Positions 10,367-22,594 of a stretch of DNA of 64,000 nt are shown here, in pieces (within the stretch, counting starts at the first letter, position 1; every line of letters starts with the position of its first letter). This stretch comes from Anomaloglossus baeobatrachus (lineage: Eukaryota > Chordata > Amphibia > Anura > Aromobatidae): NCBI RefSeq assembly GCF_048569485.1, contig NC_134357.1, positions 113,720,244 to 113,784,243 of the forward strand. The letters are read 5' to 3'. The position numbers were made by a program, and so were the translations under genes. The notes under the pieces were generated by a model. It made no database searches, was not told the DNA's origin, and was given only the letters and a program-made list of their open reading frames with translations.

Positions 10367-10588
10367 ATTCTGTATCCCTTCCTGGTTGATATGTCATCCA
10401 TCCTAGACCCATCCTGGTATATATGTCTTCTTTCTTGACCCCTCTCTGGTATATATGTTTCTCATCCTGATATATATGTGCCCCATAATGGGCCCATCCT
10501 GGTATGCTGTATATGTTCTCCGTCCTGGTATATTCTGCATGTCCCGCATCCTAGGCCCATCGTGGTATATATGCTCCCCTTCCTGACA
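10132..10588. repeat. Degenerate ~33-nt minisatellite with (TA)n
   Basis: Units close to TATATATGTCCCCCATCCTG plus CCTTCC are repeated about ten times with drift, interrupted by a (TA)n run at about 10312-10364. Open frames here are by-products of the repetition. Confidence 0.65.
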
Positions 10589-10590
10589 TA

Positions 10591-12139
10591 CAGAGGATAA
10601 AATAAGTATTGAACACACCACCAGTTTTCGCGTAATGAAATCCTTTTAATACTTCATACAAAGGTCTTTGTTGGGGATGACAGCTTAAAGACACCTCCTG
10701 TATGGAGAAGAAGTGATTTTGGCCCATTCTTCCACACAAACACTCCTCAAATCCTAAAGGTTTTGTGGGCTCTTTCTAAGAACTCTGACCTTTAGTTTGT
10801 TGAATGAAGTTTCTATTGGATTCTGGTCAGGTGATTAGCTGGGCAATTCTCGCAGCTTTATTTCTTTCTCTGAAACCAGTTGAGAGTTTCCTTGGCTGTG
10901 TGTTTGGGATCATTGTCTTGCTGAAATGTCCATCCTCATTTCATCTTCATGAAGAGGGCAGAGGGCAGCATATTTTTCTTGGTAGAGGGCAGCATATTTT
11001 TTAATCAAAAATGTTTCGGTATATGTGTCCATTCATCTTTCCTTCAGCTATATGAAGTGGCAGTGTCGTATGCTGAAAAACAGCCCCACATCATGATGTT
11101 CCCACGTCCAAACTTCACTGTTGGTATGGTGCTTTGGGGTAATATGCAATGCCTTTTAGCCTCCAAATATGGTGTGTAATATGGCATCCAAAGAGTTGAA
11201 TTTGGGTCTAATCTGATCAAACTATATTCTCCTAGTATTTTACAGGCTTGTCTAAATGGTGTTGAACAAACTTTAAACACTCTTGAACATGCTTTTTGAT
11301 CAGCAATGGAGTCTTGCATGGTGAGCATGCATACAGGCCATGGAGGTTGAATGCATTACTTATTGTTTTGGTGTTTTTTTAAAAAAAAATGTACCTGCTG
11401 ATTCCAGGTCTTTCTTTAGCTCCCACAGGTCGTTCTTGGCTTCTGGACAACTTCTGATAATTATTTTCACTCCTCTGTCTGAAATCTTGTGAGGAGCACC
11501 GGGTCGTGACTGGTTTATGGTGAAATTATTATCTTTCCACTTCCGGATTATGGCCCCAACAGTGCTCATTGGAGCCTTCAGTAGTTTCGAAATTTTTCTG
11601 TAACCAATGCCATCAGTATGTTTTGTAACGATAAGGTTGCAAAGGTCTTGAGACAGCTCCCTTGTTTTACTCATTATGATTTGTTTCTTGTGTGGCATCT
11701 TGGTAATGAGACACCTTTTTATAGGCCATTAGTTGATCTCATGATTCTCATTTGGTCTGACATGCACTGTGGGCTGTGAGGTCTTATATAGACAGGTGTG
11801 TGCCTTTCCAAATCAAGTCCTATCAGCTTAATTAAACACAGCTGGACTCCAATGAATGAGTAGAACCATCTTAATGAGGATCACAAGGAAATGGACAGCA
11901 TGTGTCTTAAATTTGAGTGTCTGAGCAAAGGGTTTGAATACTTATGACCTTGTGATATTTCAGTTTTTCTTGTTTACTAAATTTGCAAACATTTCTACAT
12001 TTCTGGGTTTTTTTCTGTCAAGATAGGGTGCAGCATGTGCATTAATGAGAAACAAATGAACTTTTTTGAATTTACCAAATGGCTGCAATGAAACAAAGAG
12101 TGAAAAATTTAAAGGAGTCTGAATACTTTCCGTACCCAC
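10591..12139 (-). mobile_element. Decayed Tc1 transposon with mismatched ends (chimeric)
   Basis: A Tc1-type element lies on the minus strand between TA dinucleotides. Its left end reads CAGAGGATAAAATAAGTATT, while the complement of its right end reads GTGGGTACGGAAAGTATTC; these are not copies of each other, although Tc1 ends should be. The right ~400 bp (about 11740-12139) matches my memory of one Tc1 family (5' leader with CTTTGCTCAGACACTC), while the transposase and left end belong to another. The join lies near 11735. A recombination or nested insertion with deletion is likely. The transposase is a pseudogene. Confidence 0.65.
10640..11698 (-). pseudogene. Tc1 transposase pseudogene
   Basis: The N-terminal part (11698 down to about 11360) reads as a paired-like helix-turn-helix DNA-binding region with GYRKISKLLKAPMSTVGAII. 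Further down the glycine-rich motif FGRGNIMMWGCFSAY is legible near 11090, and the DNDPKHTA motif with the second catalytic Asp near 10915. Several stops and frameshifts separate the parts. The first catalytic motif and the final Glu region are badly eroded. It cannot make a working transposase. Confidence 0.75.
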
Positions 12140-12462
12140 TATATATATATATATACTGTATAGATAGACAGATAGATAGATAGAAAGCCATGTAAAAGTC
12201 ACCAAAGGAGGAGGCAGCAACTGGAAAAAATGGAGGATGCGATAGTCACATGGACAGATAGTCACATAGACACATTCACATAACAATAAATTACATCAGG
12301 GTATAATGCTATAATGCCCCAACTATGTCTCTTCAGTAGACCAGATGGTCATATCATATGAGAGTGAAATAAAATGCACAATAATGTTAATAATATTAAG
12401 ATGTAGTACTCAAATGTCCCAGTTGCATCTCACTGGTTAGCCAAATGATCATATCAATATAC
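12140..12462. repeat. TA/GATA microsatellite, then non-coding DNA
   Basis: Positions 12140-12185 are a (TA)n then (GATA)n simple repeat at the edge of the Tc1 element. The following ~275 bp is AT-rich with a loosely repeated phrase (GATGGTCATATCATAT and AATGATCATATCAAT). No gene. Confidence 0.5.
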
Positions 12463-12633
12463 AGGGTCGGACTGGGGTGCCAGGGGGCTACCAGGGAAAT
12501 TGCCACTAGAGGCCCACACTATAGCTGCCATAAACGTTTCTATTACTTGTTCATTTTCGGCTTTTCTCACTGAGGTGTGCGCCTTTTAGTAAACTATGCA
12601 GTTGGAAAAGAGAACTGTATTGTGCACTGCAGA
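12463..12633. mobile_element. Possible hAT-like left end
   Basis: CAGGGTCGGACTGGGGTGCC at about 12463 resembles hAT-type ends common in frogs. No partner end or 8-bp duplication could be matched, so this is only a candidate. A solo LTR starts immediately afterwards. Confidence 0.3.
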
Positions 12634-13793
12634 TGTGAAGCCCCGCAGGTGCTGTGTCGGTGTCGGTGCATTACCTTCAGGGACTCCACGTTGCTGGATC
12701 TCCGTCACTGGTAGGAAATCTTCTTGTTTTGATCGTGACGCCACTCTCAGATTTGCGGTCAGAGGGGACCGCCACTGCAGATTAGGAGGCACCTGGGGCT
12801 GATGGTGGGTGCAGTCGGGTGTAGTAGCCTCCTGAGAGTGAGGCAAGCCCCAGGGCCCTTTGTAAAGCTGTAGTACCACAAGTCGCAGAATGACCACACA
12901 CAGGCAAAGTGTCTTTCAGGGTTTTTACTCACTTCAGGTGGCAGGGTGAGTAACCCGGGCGTAGCTGGGATGAACCAGGTGGGAACCAGGTATCCTTCCG
13001 GCTGACTGTATGAGGGTGACTACAAACTCGCCTTCCTTAGCCCTTGGTGGTTTGGGGTAACCCCGACTTTGAGTCCCTATGGGGGTCACCCAGGGAAGAT
13101 GCTCCAAGCCTCTCTCCCCTTCTTGTTTTGCCGTGTGCTTGTTCCCCGGGCCAGGCCACTCCAGCCTCTTGCCTCCTGTGACCTATGGGCCCTACTTGCG
13201 GTTACGTGGCTGCGGCTTTTGGTTGTTGTGGTGTGGGCTGTAAGAGCCCCACACCGGCAGGTTTAGCAGGGAAAGGTGAATCTATCCTCGCTTCGGGATC
13301 TGCCGCCCGGTTGGGCCTGGTGCTCTCTAGAAGTCTCCTTACTTCCCACTCCGTGCACTCTCTAGCTGAAGCTGGCTTTCAGGCAGCACTCCTAGTTGAC
13401 CGTTCTCCCCCGTCTGTAGTCACTGCGCGGGCGCTGTTAGACAGCATCTGCCCCACAGGTCTGCTCCTCACTGAGCCCTATGGAGTTCTCCTTCTAACTG
13501 ACTCACTGCTCCTCCTCTCCTGTTCTTGCCTACGCCACCTAGCAACCAGACTCTCTTACCACACCCCTTGAGAGGAGATGGAGGCTTTTAACCCCCTGCC
13601 ACTATTCCAGTGGAGGTATAGGCTTTGCCCCCTCCTGGGATCCCCAGGGGTCCTCTCATGGGTACATGTGTGAGACCTGATCACTATGCGCCTGTGTTCC
13701 ACACCCCGGTCAGCCTTCTGGATTACCTGTGTTGTACTGTCCCCAGCATGGGTGCAGTACTCAGTGGTGCCTGACCAGGTCAGGGGCGCCACA
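12634..13793 (-). mobile_element. Solo LTR, TGTGGCGCCCC family
   Basis: Read on the minus strand this 1160-bp element opens TGTGGCGCCCCTGACC and closes GGGGCTTCACA, a TG...CA layout with ~11-bp inverted ends. Flanks CAGA (12630-12633) and CATA (13794-13797) are a near-matching 4-bp duplication. It aligns along its length with 59802-60948 in opposite orientation. No internal coding region is attached, so it is a solo LTR fossil. Confidence 0.7.
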
Positions 13794-13797
13794 CATA

Positions 13798-14322
13798 TAT
13801 CACAGGATTTCTTGTTCAGCATCTTATTTATTGTAGTTACAGTCAGACGCAGTTTTTCTTATACATGGACGTTCCTTGTCCTCGGTACCCCATCGAGTCC
13901 ATCAGCCAAACAATATTCAAAGTGAATCAAAATGTTATCCAGCATCTTCAAATGGAAAAGATTACTAAAATTAATCCACCCATACCTCCATCTATCCACC
14001 CATGTAGGGTCTGTGCCAACTGACTTGGGAAATCCCCTATAAGAGTCAGTATATGGAGGTGTGAAGCATTACCACTCCAATACACTCTTCCATTTGGAGA
14101 CTGGTGAATATTTGTCCTCTCTTTCCACCTTCACCCATTTACATAATTAACAGGTAATGATTGGCCATGAGTGTCTATACTGGATCTGAACAGTCCTTTT
14201 GTGGGGACAGAGTTCATTTAAATTCACTATGGTTTCCAAATTAGTTTTACATGTTGGATAATTCCTTTACTAGTCCTGTGTATACTGACAATAATGTATA
14301 TTGAGGCCCCTCCTGTACTGTC
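13798..14322. other. Non-coding stretch, nothing recognised
   Basis: About 520 bp of mixed-composition sequence without a coding frame, RNA gene or recognised repeat. Confidence 0.4.
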
Positions 14323-15445
14323 ATCACATATAGAGGCCCCCCTGAAGAGTAATTACATATAGCCTAACAAAATAACACTGACACTCTGGGTGCAGGATAC
14401 TGACACTAGGGGTACAGGATAATGACATTGGCACTGTGGGTACAGGATAATGACACTGACACTGGGGTACAGGATAATGACACTGGCACTGTGGGTACAG
14501 GATAATGACACTGACACTGGGGTACAGGATAATGACACTGACACTGGGGTACAGGATAATGACACTGGCACTGTGGGTACAGGATAATGACACTGACACT
14601 GGGGGTACAGGATAATGACACTGACACTGGGGTATGGGATAATGACACTGGCACTGGGGTATGGGATAATGACACTGACACTGGGGTATGGGATAATGAC
14701 ACTGACACTGGGGTATGGGATAATGACACTGGGGTACAGAATAATGACACTGACACTGGGGTACAGAATAATGACACTGACACTGGGGTACAGAATAATG
14801 ACACTGACACTGGGGTACAGGATAATAACACTGGCACTGTGAGTACAGAATAATGACACTGACACTGGGGTACAGGATAATGACACTGGCACTGTGGGTA
14901 CAGAATAATGACACTGACACTGGGGGTACAGGATAATGACACTGACACTGGGGTACAGAATAATGACACTGACACTGGGGGTGCAGGATACTGACACTGA
15001 TGGTACAGGATACTGACACTGACACTTGAGGTACAGGATACTGACACTCCTGTACTATCATCACATATAGAGGCCTTCCTGAAGAGTAATTACATATAGC
15101 CTAAGATAACACTGACACTTGGGGTACAGGATAATGACACTGGGGGTACAGAATACTGACACAGGGGATACAAGATCCTGACACTGACACTTGGGGTAAA
15201 GGATAATGACACTGACACTGAGGGTACAGGATAATGACACTGGGGGTACAGGATAATGATACTGACACTGGTGGTACAGGATACTGACACTGGCACTGTG
15301 GGGGTACAAGATACTAACACTGACACTGGGGGTACAGGATCATGACACTGACACTGGGGGTACAGGATAATGACACTGGGAGTAAAGGATAATGACGCTT
15401 GATACTCTGTAGAGGATTAGACACTTGGGGTACAGGATAACTTCT
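14323..15445. repeat. 27-nt minisatellite, about 1.1 kb
   Basis: The unit is GACACTGACACTGGGGTACA plus GGATAAT, 27 nt, repeated roughly forty times with substitutions and shortened units. A short partial repeat of the left flank (ATCACATATAGAGGC) recurs at 15060. Because 27 is divisible by three, all frames stay open for long distances and give repetitive peptides; these are not proteins. Confidence 0.85.
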
Positions 15446-16157
15446 CTGAACACACTGTTCTTTTCCTAAGCACCCAGCTTTTCTATGTTCTGATAGCCAT
15501 CTTGTCCTCAGCACCTAGCTTTCCCATGATATCAGAGAATGTGAAAGATGGGAGCTAAGGACAAGATGGGTATCAGAACATAGAAGGGCTGGGTGACTAG
15601 GAAAAGAGCCTCTTTCTCTAAGCTCAGCACCTAGCTTTCCCAATCCCATCCCATGCTCTGACTGCTGCTATCCCTCTTTCCCTAATCCCTATTAATATAT
15701 GGTCACTGTGTGGAATTCACTTACATTACGCAGCAGGGACTGGTGCATACACCCTGCATCCCCCAAATCACACATATCTCACAAAGCCTGACTGTACCCC
15801 AAATTACCGCTCTCTCAAACACACTGAAATCCCATATCCCACATACGTTGTATCCCTTAACACCCCTCTGTCACAGTCTGGACCCCTCATATCATATGCC
15901 ACTCACCCTGCACCTGCCATGCACCCCTCATCCATCATTACCAGTCCCATCTCCTTCAATAGCTCCTGCCCTGCTCCTCCCACATGGTCACATGGGCATG
16001 ACATCTTCGCAGATCCTGGCTGATGCACAACTAGATGAATTTTCTTCCTCTTGGAAGGAGCTTCTGCTTTACCCCTGCAGCTCTTGCAGCTCATAAACTC
16101 CAGGTGCCCCTCCAGGTCACTACCGCCCCCTCTGCCCCCCTTGTAGCTATGCTACTG
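15446..16157 (-). mobile_element. hAT-like element, right end only
   Basis: The complement of 16141-16157 reads CAGTAGCATAGCTACAA, matching the CAGTGGCGTAGCTA end type that bounds 19864-28726. Its left end was not found. It could include the minisatellite, by analogy with the other element. The interval 15450-16140 has no coding frame that looks real. Confidence 0.4.
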
Positions 16158-16389
16158 GCGCTATCATAATCTGACTGTTGCATATGATATTATCACCTGT
16201 GGCAGAGTCCCGATGGGCTAACGAGCCGCGGCTGAAGGTAATTTTAATACACACGGCGAGGAGCCCCTGCAGGCTGCCAGAGACGGCTCAGTTTGAAGAC
16301 AAGGTCGGGGCCTACTGGGAGTTTCCCCGGTACCCCGGCAAGCCATACCGACGCTGTCAATATACAAAGAGATTACACCAATATGAGTA

Positions 16390-17483
16390 TGTAGCGCCCC
16401 TGAACCCATCAGGGCACTACCAGGTACTGCATCCTGGCAAAGATGCAGGGCCTACCGCCAGGGACCTGGAAGACCAGTGCCGGTACTACCAAAACACTTA
16501 ACATCCCCAGTTTTCCACTCCCAATCATGGGTGACTGACTAGTCCGGGACCTAATGGATGGCCACCCAGGGGTGGAGCCAATTCAGTCCACGAGACGATA
16601 ACCCGATGGGAGGGGACAGACAGAACAACAGAGGAATCCAGTAGGGACAGTTGAAGGGGACGGACGTGTCTCCAGACGGGGCTGTGTAGCAGTGACCTAG
16701 GGGGCGCAGGAGAGTGGTTGCCAGGGAGGGTACAGCCAGGTACCCCTGGAACCAGAGCACCGACGGGGCACGGGGCCCTAGGTCAGGTGAACGCTTCAGG
16801 CTACCTGACAAATACCTGTACAGTGAGGGGATATTCAAGGACCTCACTGACCCAAGAATCCAGGGGCACCAGCAGTAAAGATAGAGCCAGGGACCGGAAC
16901 AGAAGACCGACCCTACAGGGTTCACACTCACACTAGCCGCCGTACGGACCAGAGACTGCCGACAAACAGTAAGGGACCCCCAGACGCTCCAAGCTACAGG
17001 GTTCCACCAACCAGTAAGAGGTGCCAGGGAAAGAAGCCACCAGGTTACCACACCGCACTGGAACAAAAGGGACCAGGAGTCTGAACCAGCCGTCCTCAGT
17101 GCAGCAGCATCAAAAACTCTGTGAGTAAAACAACAGTTGCACTGCATCCCCATCATGTGGTCTCCTTTTTTTTTTTTGTACCGTAACCCACCATCCACTC
17201 CCTGGGGCCCGGCCCTACTTGCGGAGGGCCTACCATCCAGGATGCCATCACCATCAGCCCCAGTGGTAAAAGACTGTGCAGCGGCTGTTTCATCACCATA
17301 ACCGCAACCCGCAAGTGGTGTCACGATACAAACTCTTTAATCTCCCTTGTATATAATCCCCTTTAAAAAGCGACCCCCCCCCAGGGTCACGGAACCAGGC
17401 ATCAGCTATTCCACAACCATGACACAGCATCCCCGTACATATACGGCCCAGGACCGAGTACCCCTTAGCTCTGGGGCGTCACA
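16390..17483 (+). mobile_element. Solo LTR, TGTGGCGCCCC family
   Basis: This 1094-bp element opens TGTAGCGCCCCTGA and closes GGGGCGTCACA, bounded by a perfect 4-bp duplication AGTA (16386-16389 and 17484-17487). It is a divergent member of the same family as 59802-60948; shared landmarks include CCATCAGCCCCAG and GTGTCACGA late in the element. It is solo, with no coding region. Confidence 0.75.
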
Positions 17484-17670
17484 AGTATTCATGCAAGAAG
17501 CACAGGACAGTTGAGTAATAAGGTGCAGAGTGCCTACAAAAAAATCAGCCTTAGAACATCCCATATCTATTGCTAAGTGTTTATATAATCATCTTGCAAT
17601 GATTGTAGAGAATGCAAGAGTTTAGTGTACAACGAGTCATACCCATTAACAAAGTGTCACGAAGTGCAAG

Positions 17671-18531
17671 TGTTGCGCCCCTGAGGCTCTGGTTGCCACA
17701 GGGTACTGCACCTCAGTTAAGGTGGGGTATCCATCTCAGGTAAGGGGGGGGGGGTAATCATCGTTGTTCCACATTCACACTCTACATACAGCTTAGGAGC
17801 CTTCTCACAGGGGGGTTGGCTCAGGCTAGATAGAGGGGTGGCCATTACTTCCACAGTCACTGAAGCCAGCCACCTGGGGGGCGGGTTCCACTTGGGGGTA
17901 GAATTGGTGAAACACAGATCAGACACATGAGTCGGGACCATAGTTCTGACAAGACACTTCTGGAACTCTTGGACTTTACTAGGCCCGGGGCTTGGAGCGG
18001 GAGCATAGCCCAGGTACCTAAATTCTGAGGGGCACATCCTAGGAAAAGTACATTCTCTCTCTTTCTTCAAATACCGGTGGTGGCCCCTCACTTGCTTGGG
18101 ATTGATCAGAGCACACGACGGCAGAGACCAGCACCTGGGTGCAGCTTTAAATCAGTGAGTAAAAGAACCTGGAACTGCAGTTGCCGACTCAGACTCTGTT
18201 TAGCGACACCGTCGCCCCGTGCTCCGGCGCTCCCAGGGGACTGCCAAACCCTTCGTCATCCACCGGGGCCCGCTCCGCCTGTGGGGAGAGACACCATCCC
18301 GGCTGTCATAACACCTGCCCTGGCGAGGCATTCTGCAGCGGCAGCTACTCACTGGCCGCATACCACAGAAGGCATCAAGACAAACTTTCCCAATCACCCC
18401 ACTTTCCCTTCCTTTTACTGCATGCCTCAGGGCAATGGAACCGGGCAAGGCTACTCATGACATTGTCTGACCCGACCCGCAACGGCCCAGCAACGAGTAA
18501 GTTAACCACCTGCCCCATGTGGCGCTGCACA
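17671..18531 (+). mobile_element. Probable solo LTR, same family, ends uncertain
   Basis: It opens TGTTGCGCCCCTGAGG and contains AGTGAGTAAAAGAACCTGG, like the other members. A candidate close is GGCGCTGCACA at 18521-18531, but no target duplication matches, so the end could be up to ~70 bp further right. It is shorter than its relatives. Confidence 0.5.
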
Positions 18532-18599
18532 ATCTGGTCCATCACTAAAGAAGAGATCCTCAAGAGTCAAGGTCTCCAAGGTCTGTCTAAATGACTCCC

Positions 18600-19092
18600 G
18601 TTACATATATATTTATTTAAAATAAGAGTTTTGATTTTTTCTTTTTAATAGAAATAAATGACTTGGGCTTTTTGTATGTTGACCACCAGCTTTGTACAAC
18701 CACAGCTCTTTTGATAAAAAGTTTATTTGTATTTGTTTTGCAAAACTGGTGAATATTTTAGGTTACTGTTCTTTTCTGTAAAATTAATAGCATCGTTTAG
18801 TAGGTTTTGAATGCAATCTTCTACAAATACAGTATAGAAACCTCATTGTCTTTATTGCTCCATCGTCTCTTGGATACATGCCACAATTATTTTCTTGTTA
18901 TTCTTTCATTTCAATAGAAATCCAAGTAAGTTAAAAATCACCCAATAATATAAAGAATTTCTAGTTTTCATTGTCTTTAAAATAGATAATGAGGGGATTT
19001 ATCATTATTTCCAGTTTTCTTGCTGTAGAATGTCGGATAATTTGCCGCTAGGGCTATTTGTGCCAGAACTGTTTAGCATAACTGGAGAATTA
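18600..19092. other. AT-rich stretch without recognised repeats
   Basis: About 490 bp of AT-rich, mixed-complexity sequence between mobile elements. No coding frame is visible. Confidence 0.35.
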
Positions 19093-19585
19093 GACATGAA
19101 CCGCAAATCCAAAAATCATCAGTTGATCTAATGCCCTGCTGGTGTACTGTCGCTGCGGTGGTGGTTGGCATGCGGTGCTGCACTTTAAAGGCTTCAAATA
19201 AGTTAGGGACCCACTCAGAGGCCAGCTGCTTTCACAGGGTATTTCACAGTGCTGTGTTGCGGCCATTGTTGCGATGGTTTTGTCTGTGGGGGTGGTGTGG
19301 CTCAGAGTCATGGGGGCTCAGCCTTGCAGAATGGGTGTTGTGAGGAACCAGGTTACCTGCCCTGTTCATCCACTGTTGCTGAGTTAGTGGTTGGCATGCG
19401 GCACCGCACCTTAAAGCCTTCAAATAAGTTAGAGACCCATTCAGAGGTTCGCAGTGACGTGGCAGTAGGCTCCATACAGTCTGATCAGAATGTTAAATCA
19501 AGAACCTTAGAGTATGTTTAGGTATATAAATTTTTGCCTAGCAGCATTGGATCAAACTATGATTTTTGGATGTGCAGTTCATGTC
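19093..19585. mobile_element. 493-bp inverted-repeat element with internal duplication
   Basis: The ends are ~42-bp inverted repeats with about six mismatches (left GACATGAACCGCAAATCC, right complement GACATGAACTGCACATCC). Inside, a ~80-bp block with GTGGTTGGCATGCGG and CTTCAAATAAGTTAG occurs twice as direct copies (about 19139-19222 and 19369-19450). No coding capacity. The superfamily is unknown; flanking duplications are not clear. Confidence 0.6.
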
Positions 19586-20334
19586 TTTTTCAACAGCTAT
19601 GGCATGGTGCTGTGAGCTTCTGTGCCCTTGGAACTCCAAATTAATTAGATTTGTTTTACAAGTGCTTTGAGAAATAATGCAGCATCACCTAGCATGGTGT
19701 ACTGAGAGTTTTCTGGTTTATTACATCATGTGACCAGTTTATATAGTACCTCAAACAAAGAAATTACCATGCACCAATAAGAGACGCAGGGGTGTGTATA
19801 GAAATGTGAGATTTCCTCACCCATCAGTGTTATCTGAACCCCATTACATCATTCCGTCATAAGCAGTGGCGTAGCTAGGGTTTCAGCTCAGGGGGGGGCA
19901 AAACATCTGAGTGGGCCCCTTACCAGGTAACCATAACTACGGTGGCGTAGACTAATCGTGGGTATAGTGGAACCTCGGCAGATGACACTGATATTACCGC
20001 CATATGGTGACTATATAGTGGTAGATATCGGTCCTGCAGCACATACAAGAGATCACAGTGCAGTTAAAGATGGTGACTTACAGCGGACGTTCTTTCGGAT
20101 GGAGTTGTTCACCTTTTCTGTGTTTTCCATCTGATGCAGACCAACATGACAACTTCTTCCAGAAATTACAACAAAGACACATTTGACTCCTCACACTTCC
20201 GGCACTGTCCCCCTCTAATCCCAACCTGCAGAAACTCCTCATCCTGCCGTCACCCCAATACTGAGCCGCTGCTGCCGTGTGTGTCCCTATTACTGCACCT
20301 GCTGTGTGCACAAAAACCGACTCCTCTTACTGCC

Positions 20335-20755
20335 ACACATAGTAATGCCACCACTGTGCCTTCACATAATAATGCCACCACTGTGCTTCCACATAATACC
20401 ACCACTGTGCCCTCACATAGTAATGCCACCACTGTACCCCCACATAGTAATGCCACCACTGTACCCTCACATAATAATGCCACCACTGTGCCCCCCACAT
20501 AATAATGCCCACACTGTGTCCCCACATCATAATAATGCCACCACTGTGCCGCCCACATAATAATGTAACCACTGTGCCCCCACATAATGCCACCACTGTG
20601 CCCCCCACATATTATTGTCACCGCTGTGCCCTCACATAATAATGCCACCACTGTGCCCCCCACATATTAATTCCACCACTGTGCCCCCCACATATTAATG
20701 CCACCACTGTGTCCCCACATAATAGTGCCACCACTGTGCCCTTTACATGGTAAAA
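20335..20755. repeat. ~28-nt minisatellite
   Basis: Units of CACATAATAATGCCACCACT plus GTGCCCCC repeat about fifteen times with small length changes, inside the hAT-like element. Frames read through it on both strands, giving repetitive peptides that are not genes. Confidence 0.8.
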
Positions 20756-20949
20756 TGCATCATTTGTGCCCTCTAAATGGTAACATTTCTCCCTAGAAAA
20801 TATTAATGACCTGTGTAAGTGCCCTAGAAAAGTGCCCACATATTGTTCCTAGAAAGTAATAGAGCCCCCAGTGTGCCTTTCATGGTCACAATACCCTGAT
20901 TGTCCCTATAACAATAATGGTTCCTAAGTGTCCACTTAAGATTTAATAA

Positions 20950-21535
20950 TGTCCCTCCCATGTACAGTTCGTCTATACACAGTATGAAGCCCTTATACCT
21001 CCCCTATACACAGTATAATGTTCCCATGGCTCCCTCTATACACAGTATGATACCTCTACACCTCCCTTATACACAGTATGATGGGCCTACAGCTCCTTAC
21101 AGACACCTGCGTACAGCCATATACACATACACACACCTGCGTACAGCCGTATACACATACACACACCTGAGTACAGCCGTATACACATACACACACCTGC
21201 GTATAGCCGTATACACATACACACACCTGCGTACAGCCGTATACACATATAGACTCCTGCGTTCAGCCGTGTACACATAGACACAAGCGTACAGCCGTAT
21301 ACACATACACACACCTGCGTACAGCCGTATACACATACAGACACCTGCGTACAGCCGTATACACATACAGACACCTGCGTACAGCCGTATACACATACAC
21401 ACACCTGCGTACAGCCATATACACATACACCTGCGTACAGCCGTATACACATACAGACACCTGCGTACAACCGAATACACATACAGACACCTGCGTACAG
21501 CCGTATACACATACAGACACCTACGTACAGTCGTG

Positions 21536-21568
<33 letters not shown>

Positions 21569-21600
21569 CACACACCTGCGTACAGCCGTATACACACACA
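20950..21600. repeat. Two minisatellites: ATACACAGTATGA units and ~30-nt units
   Basis: Positions ~20970-21090 carry units with ATACACAGTATGA. Positions ~21096-21600 carry about sixteen units of CCTGCGTACAGCCGTATACA plus CATACACACA. A (TA)n run lies at about 21536-21567. The 30-nt unit keeps frames open and creates a spurious long frame on the minus strand. Confidence 0.8.
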
Positions 21601-21719
21601 TATATACAGACACATACACAGATATAGTCACATAGAAGTGTATACATATTTGAAAACATTGACATACAAATAATCATACACGTAGACACAATCCTATACA
21701 CACAGGCACACAGACACAA

Positions 21720-22594
21720 TGTTACGCTCACCGAGGAACGGCGAGCGTCCGGAGGTGGACCCACTGGACCGTGCACCGGACTCCCCTGAGAAGGCGACCA
21801 GCAGCGAACCCCTATACAGGGACTGTGCAGCGCCTCCCCAGGAGGCCTAAGTGCATGGCAGCCAGGAACCGGTAGTAGGAGTCTCTGTAGGACCAGGTGT
21901 AGCAAGGTTGTGACGTCCACAGCCGGCAGGACACGGAAACTGCACCGGAAATGTTCACAGCAGGTGATGTCCGCCGCAGGTACGGCACGGATAATGTCCA
22001 CGGCAGGTAGGGCACGGTGACGTCCACTGTCGGTATGAGCGGTGACGTCCACAGCAGGTACGGCACAGATAATGTCCACGGTAGGTAGGGCACGGTGACG
22101 TCCACTGTCAGTATGAGCGGTGACGTCCACAGCAGGTACGGCACAAATGGCACTATGGTGAGACAAGGGATTAGAACCAGGTATCAGAAAACAGAAAACA
22201 GATAACAGCACAAGGGGTCTGGACACTGGCAAGGCTCTAATGGAAGCGTTGCTGGGGCGCCTGCTGCTGGGTGAGGTGAACCTAAATACCTATTAGGTAA
22301 CAGGTGATCTCTGAGGTCACTTCCAGAAAACGGGGCATACCGCTTTAAGAAAGGGGGCATGGCCTCGCGCGCAGCCTAGAGTCACTTACTGCAGCCCTGT
22401 GTAAGGAAGGGAGACAGGAAGAGGCTGCAGTATGCCTGGGAGCAGGAGCAACATCTGCAGAGCCATGGGACCGGTAAGAGGAAGACCGTCGCTGCCTGGG
22501 GCTATGACTGAGAGTGCTAGTGGGAGCCATGCTGGGACTGGGCACATGTGAGGGAGCGCGCCCCCCATGGGGTCTGGTGGGACCAGGCGCTACA
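21720..22594 (-). repeat. Chromovirus 3' LTR
   Basis: An 875-bp LTR matching the 5' copy apart from scattered differences and one fewer ~78-bp tandem unit. Its outer edge interrupts the minisatellite-rich part of the hAT-like element. Confidence 0.9.

Noticed and set aside
13185-13571. 128-codon frame, and similar frames in 16178-18594, 39188-40071, 43267-44027 and 53462-54666
   Set aside because: They lie inside solo LTRs or their GC-rich flanks, differ among copies and have no recognisable domain.
14324-15064. Three overlapping repetitive frames of 213-246 codons on the minus strand, plus shorter ones on the plus strand
   Set aside because: They are translations of the 27-nt minisatellite in different frames; composition follows the repeat and no start context or domain supports them.
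12463-16157. One hAT element joining the CAGGGTCGGACTGG start to the CAGTAGCATAGCTAC end
   Set aside because: The two ends are not inverted copies of each other and the flanking 8-mers differ, so they belong to different elements.
20250-20839. Several repetitive frames on both strands
   Set aside because: They are products of the 28-nt minisatellite.
14323-21600. CRISPR-like spacing in the tandem arrays
   Set aside because: Units are contiguous, without unique spacers, and the genome is vertebrate; these are minisatellites.
21087-22232. 381-codon minus-strand frame
   Set aside because: It runs from the chromovirus LTR into a 30-nt minisatellite; it is kept open by the unit length and has no domain.
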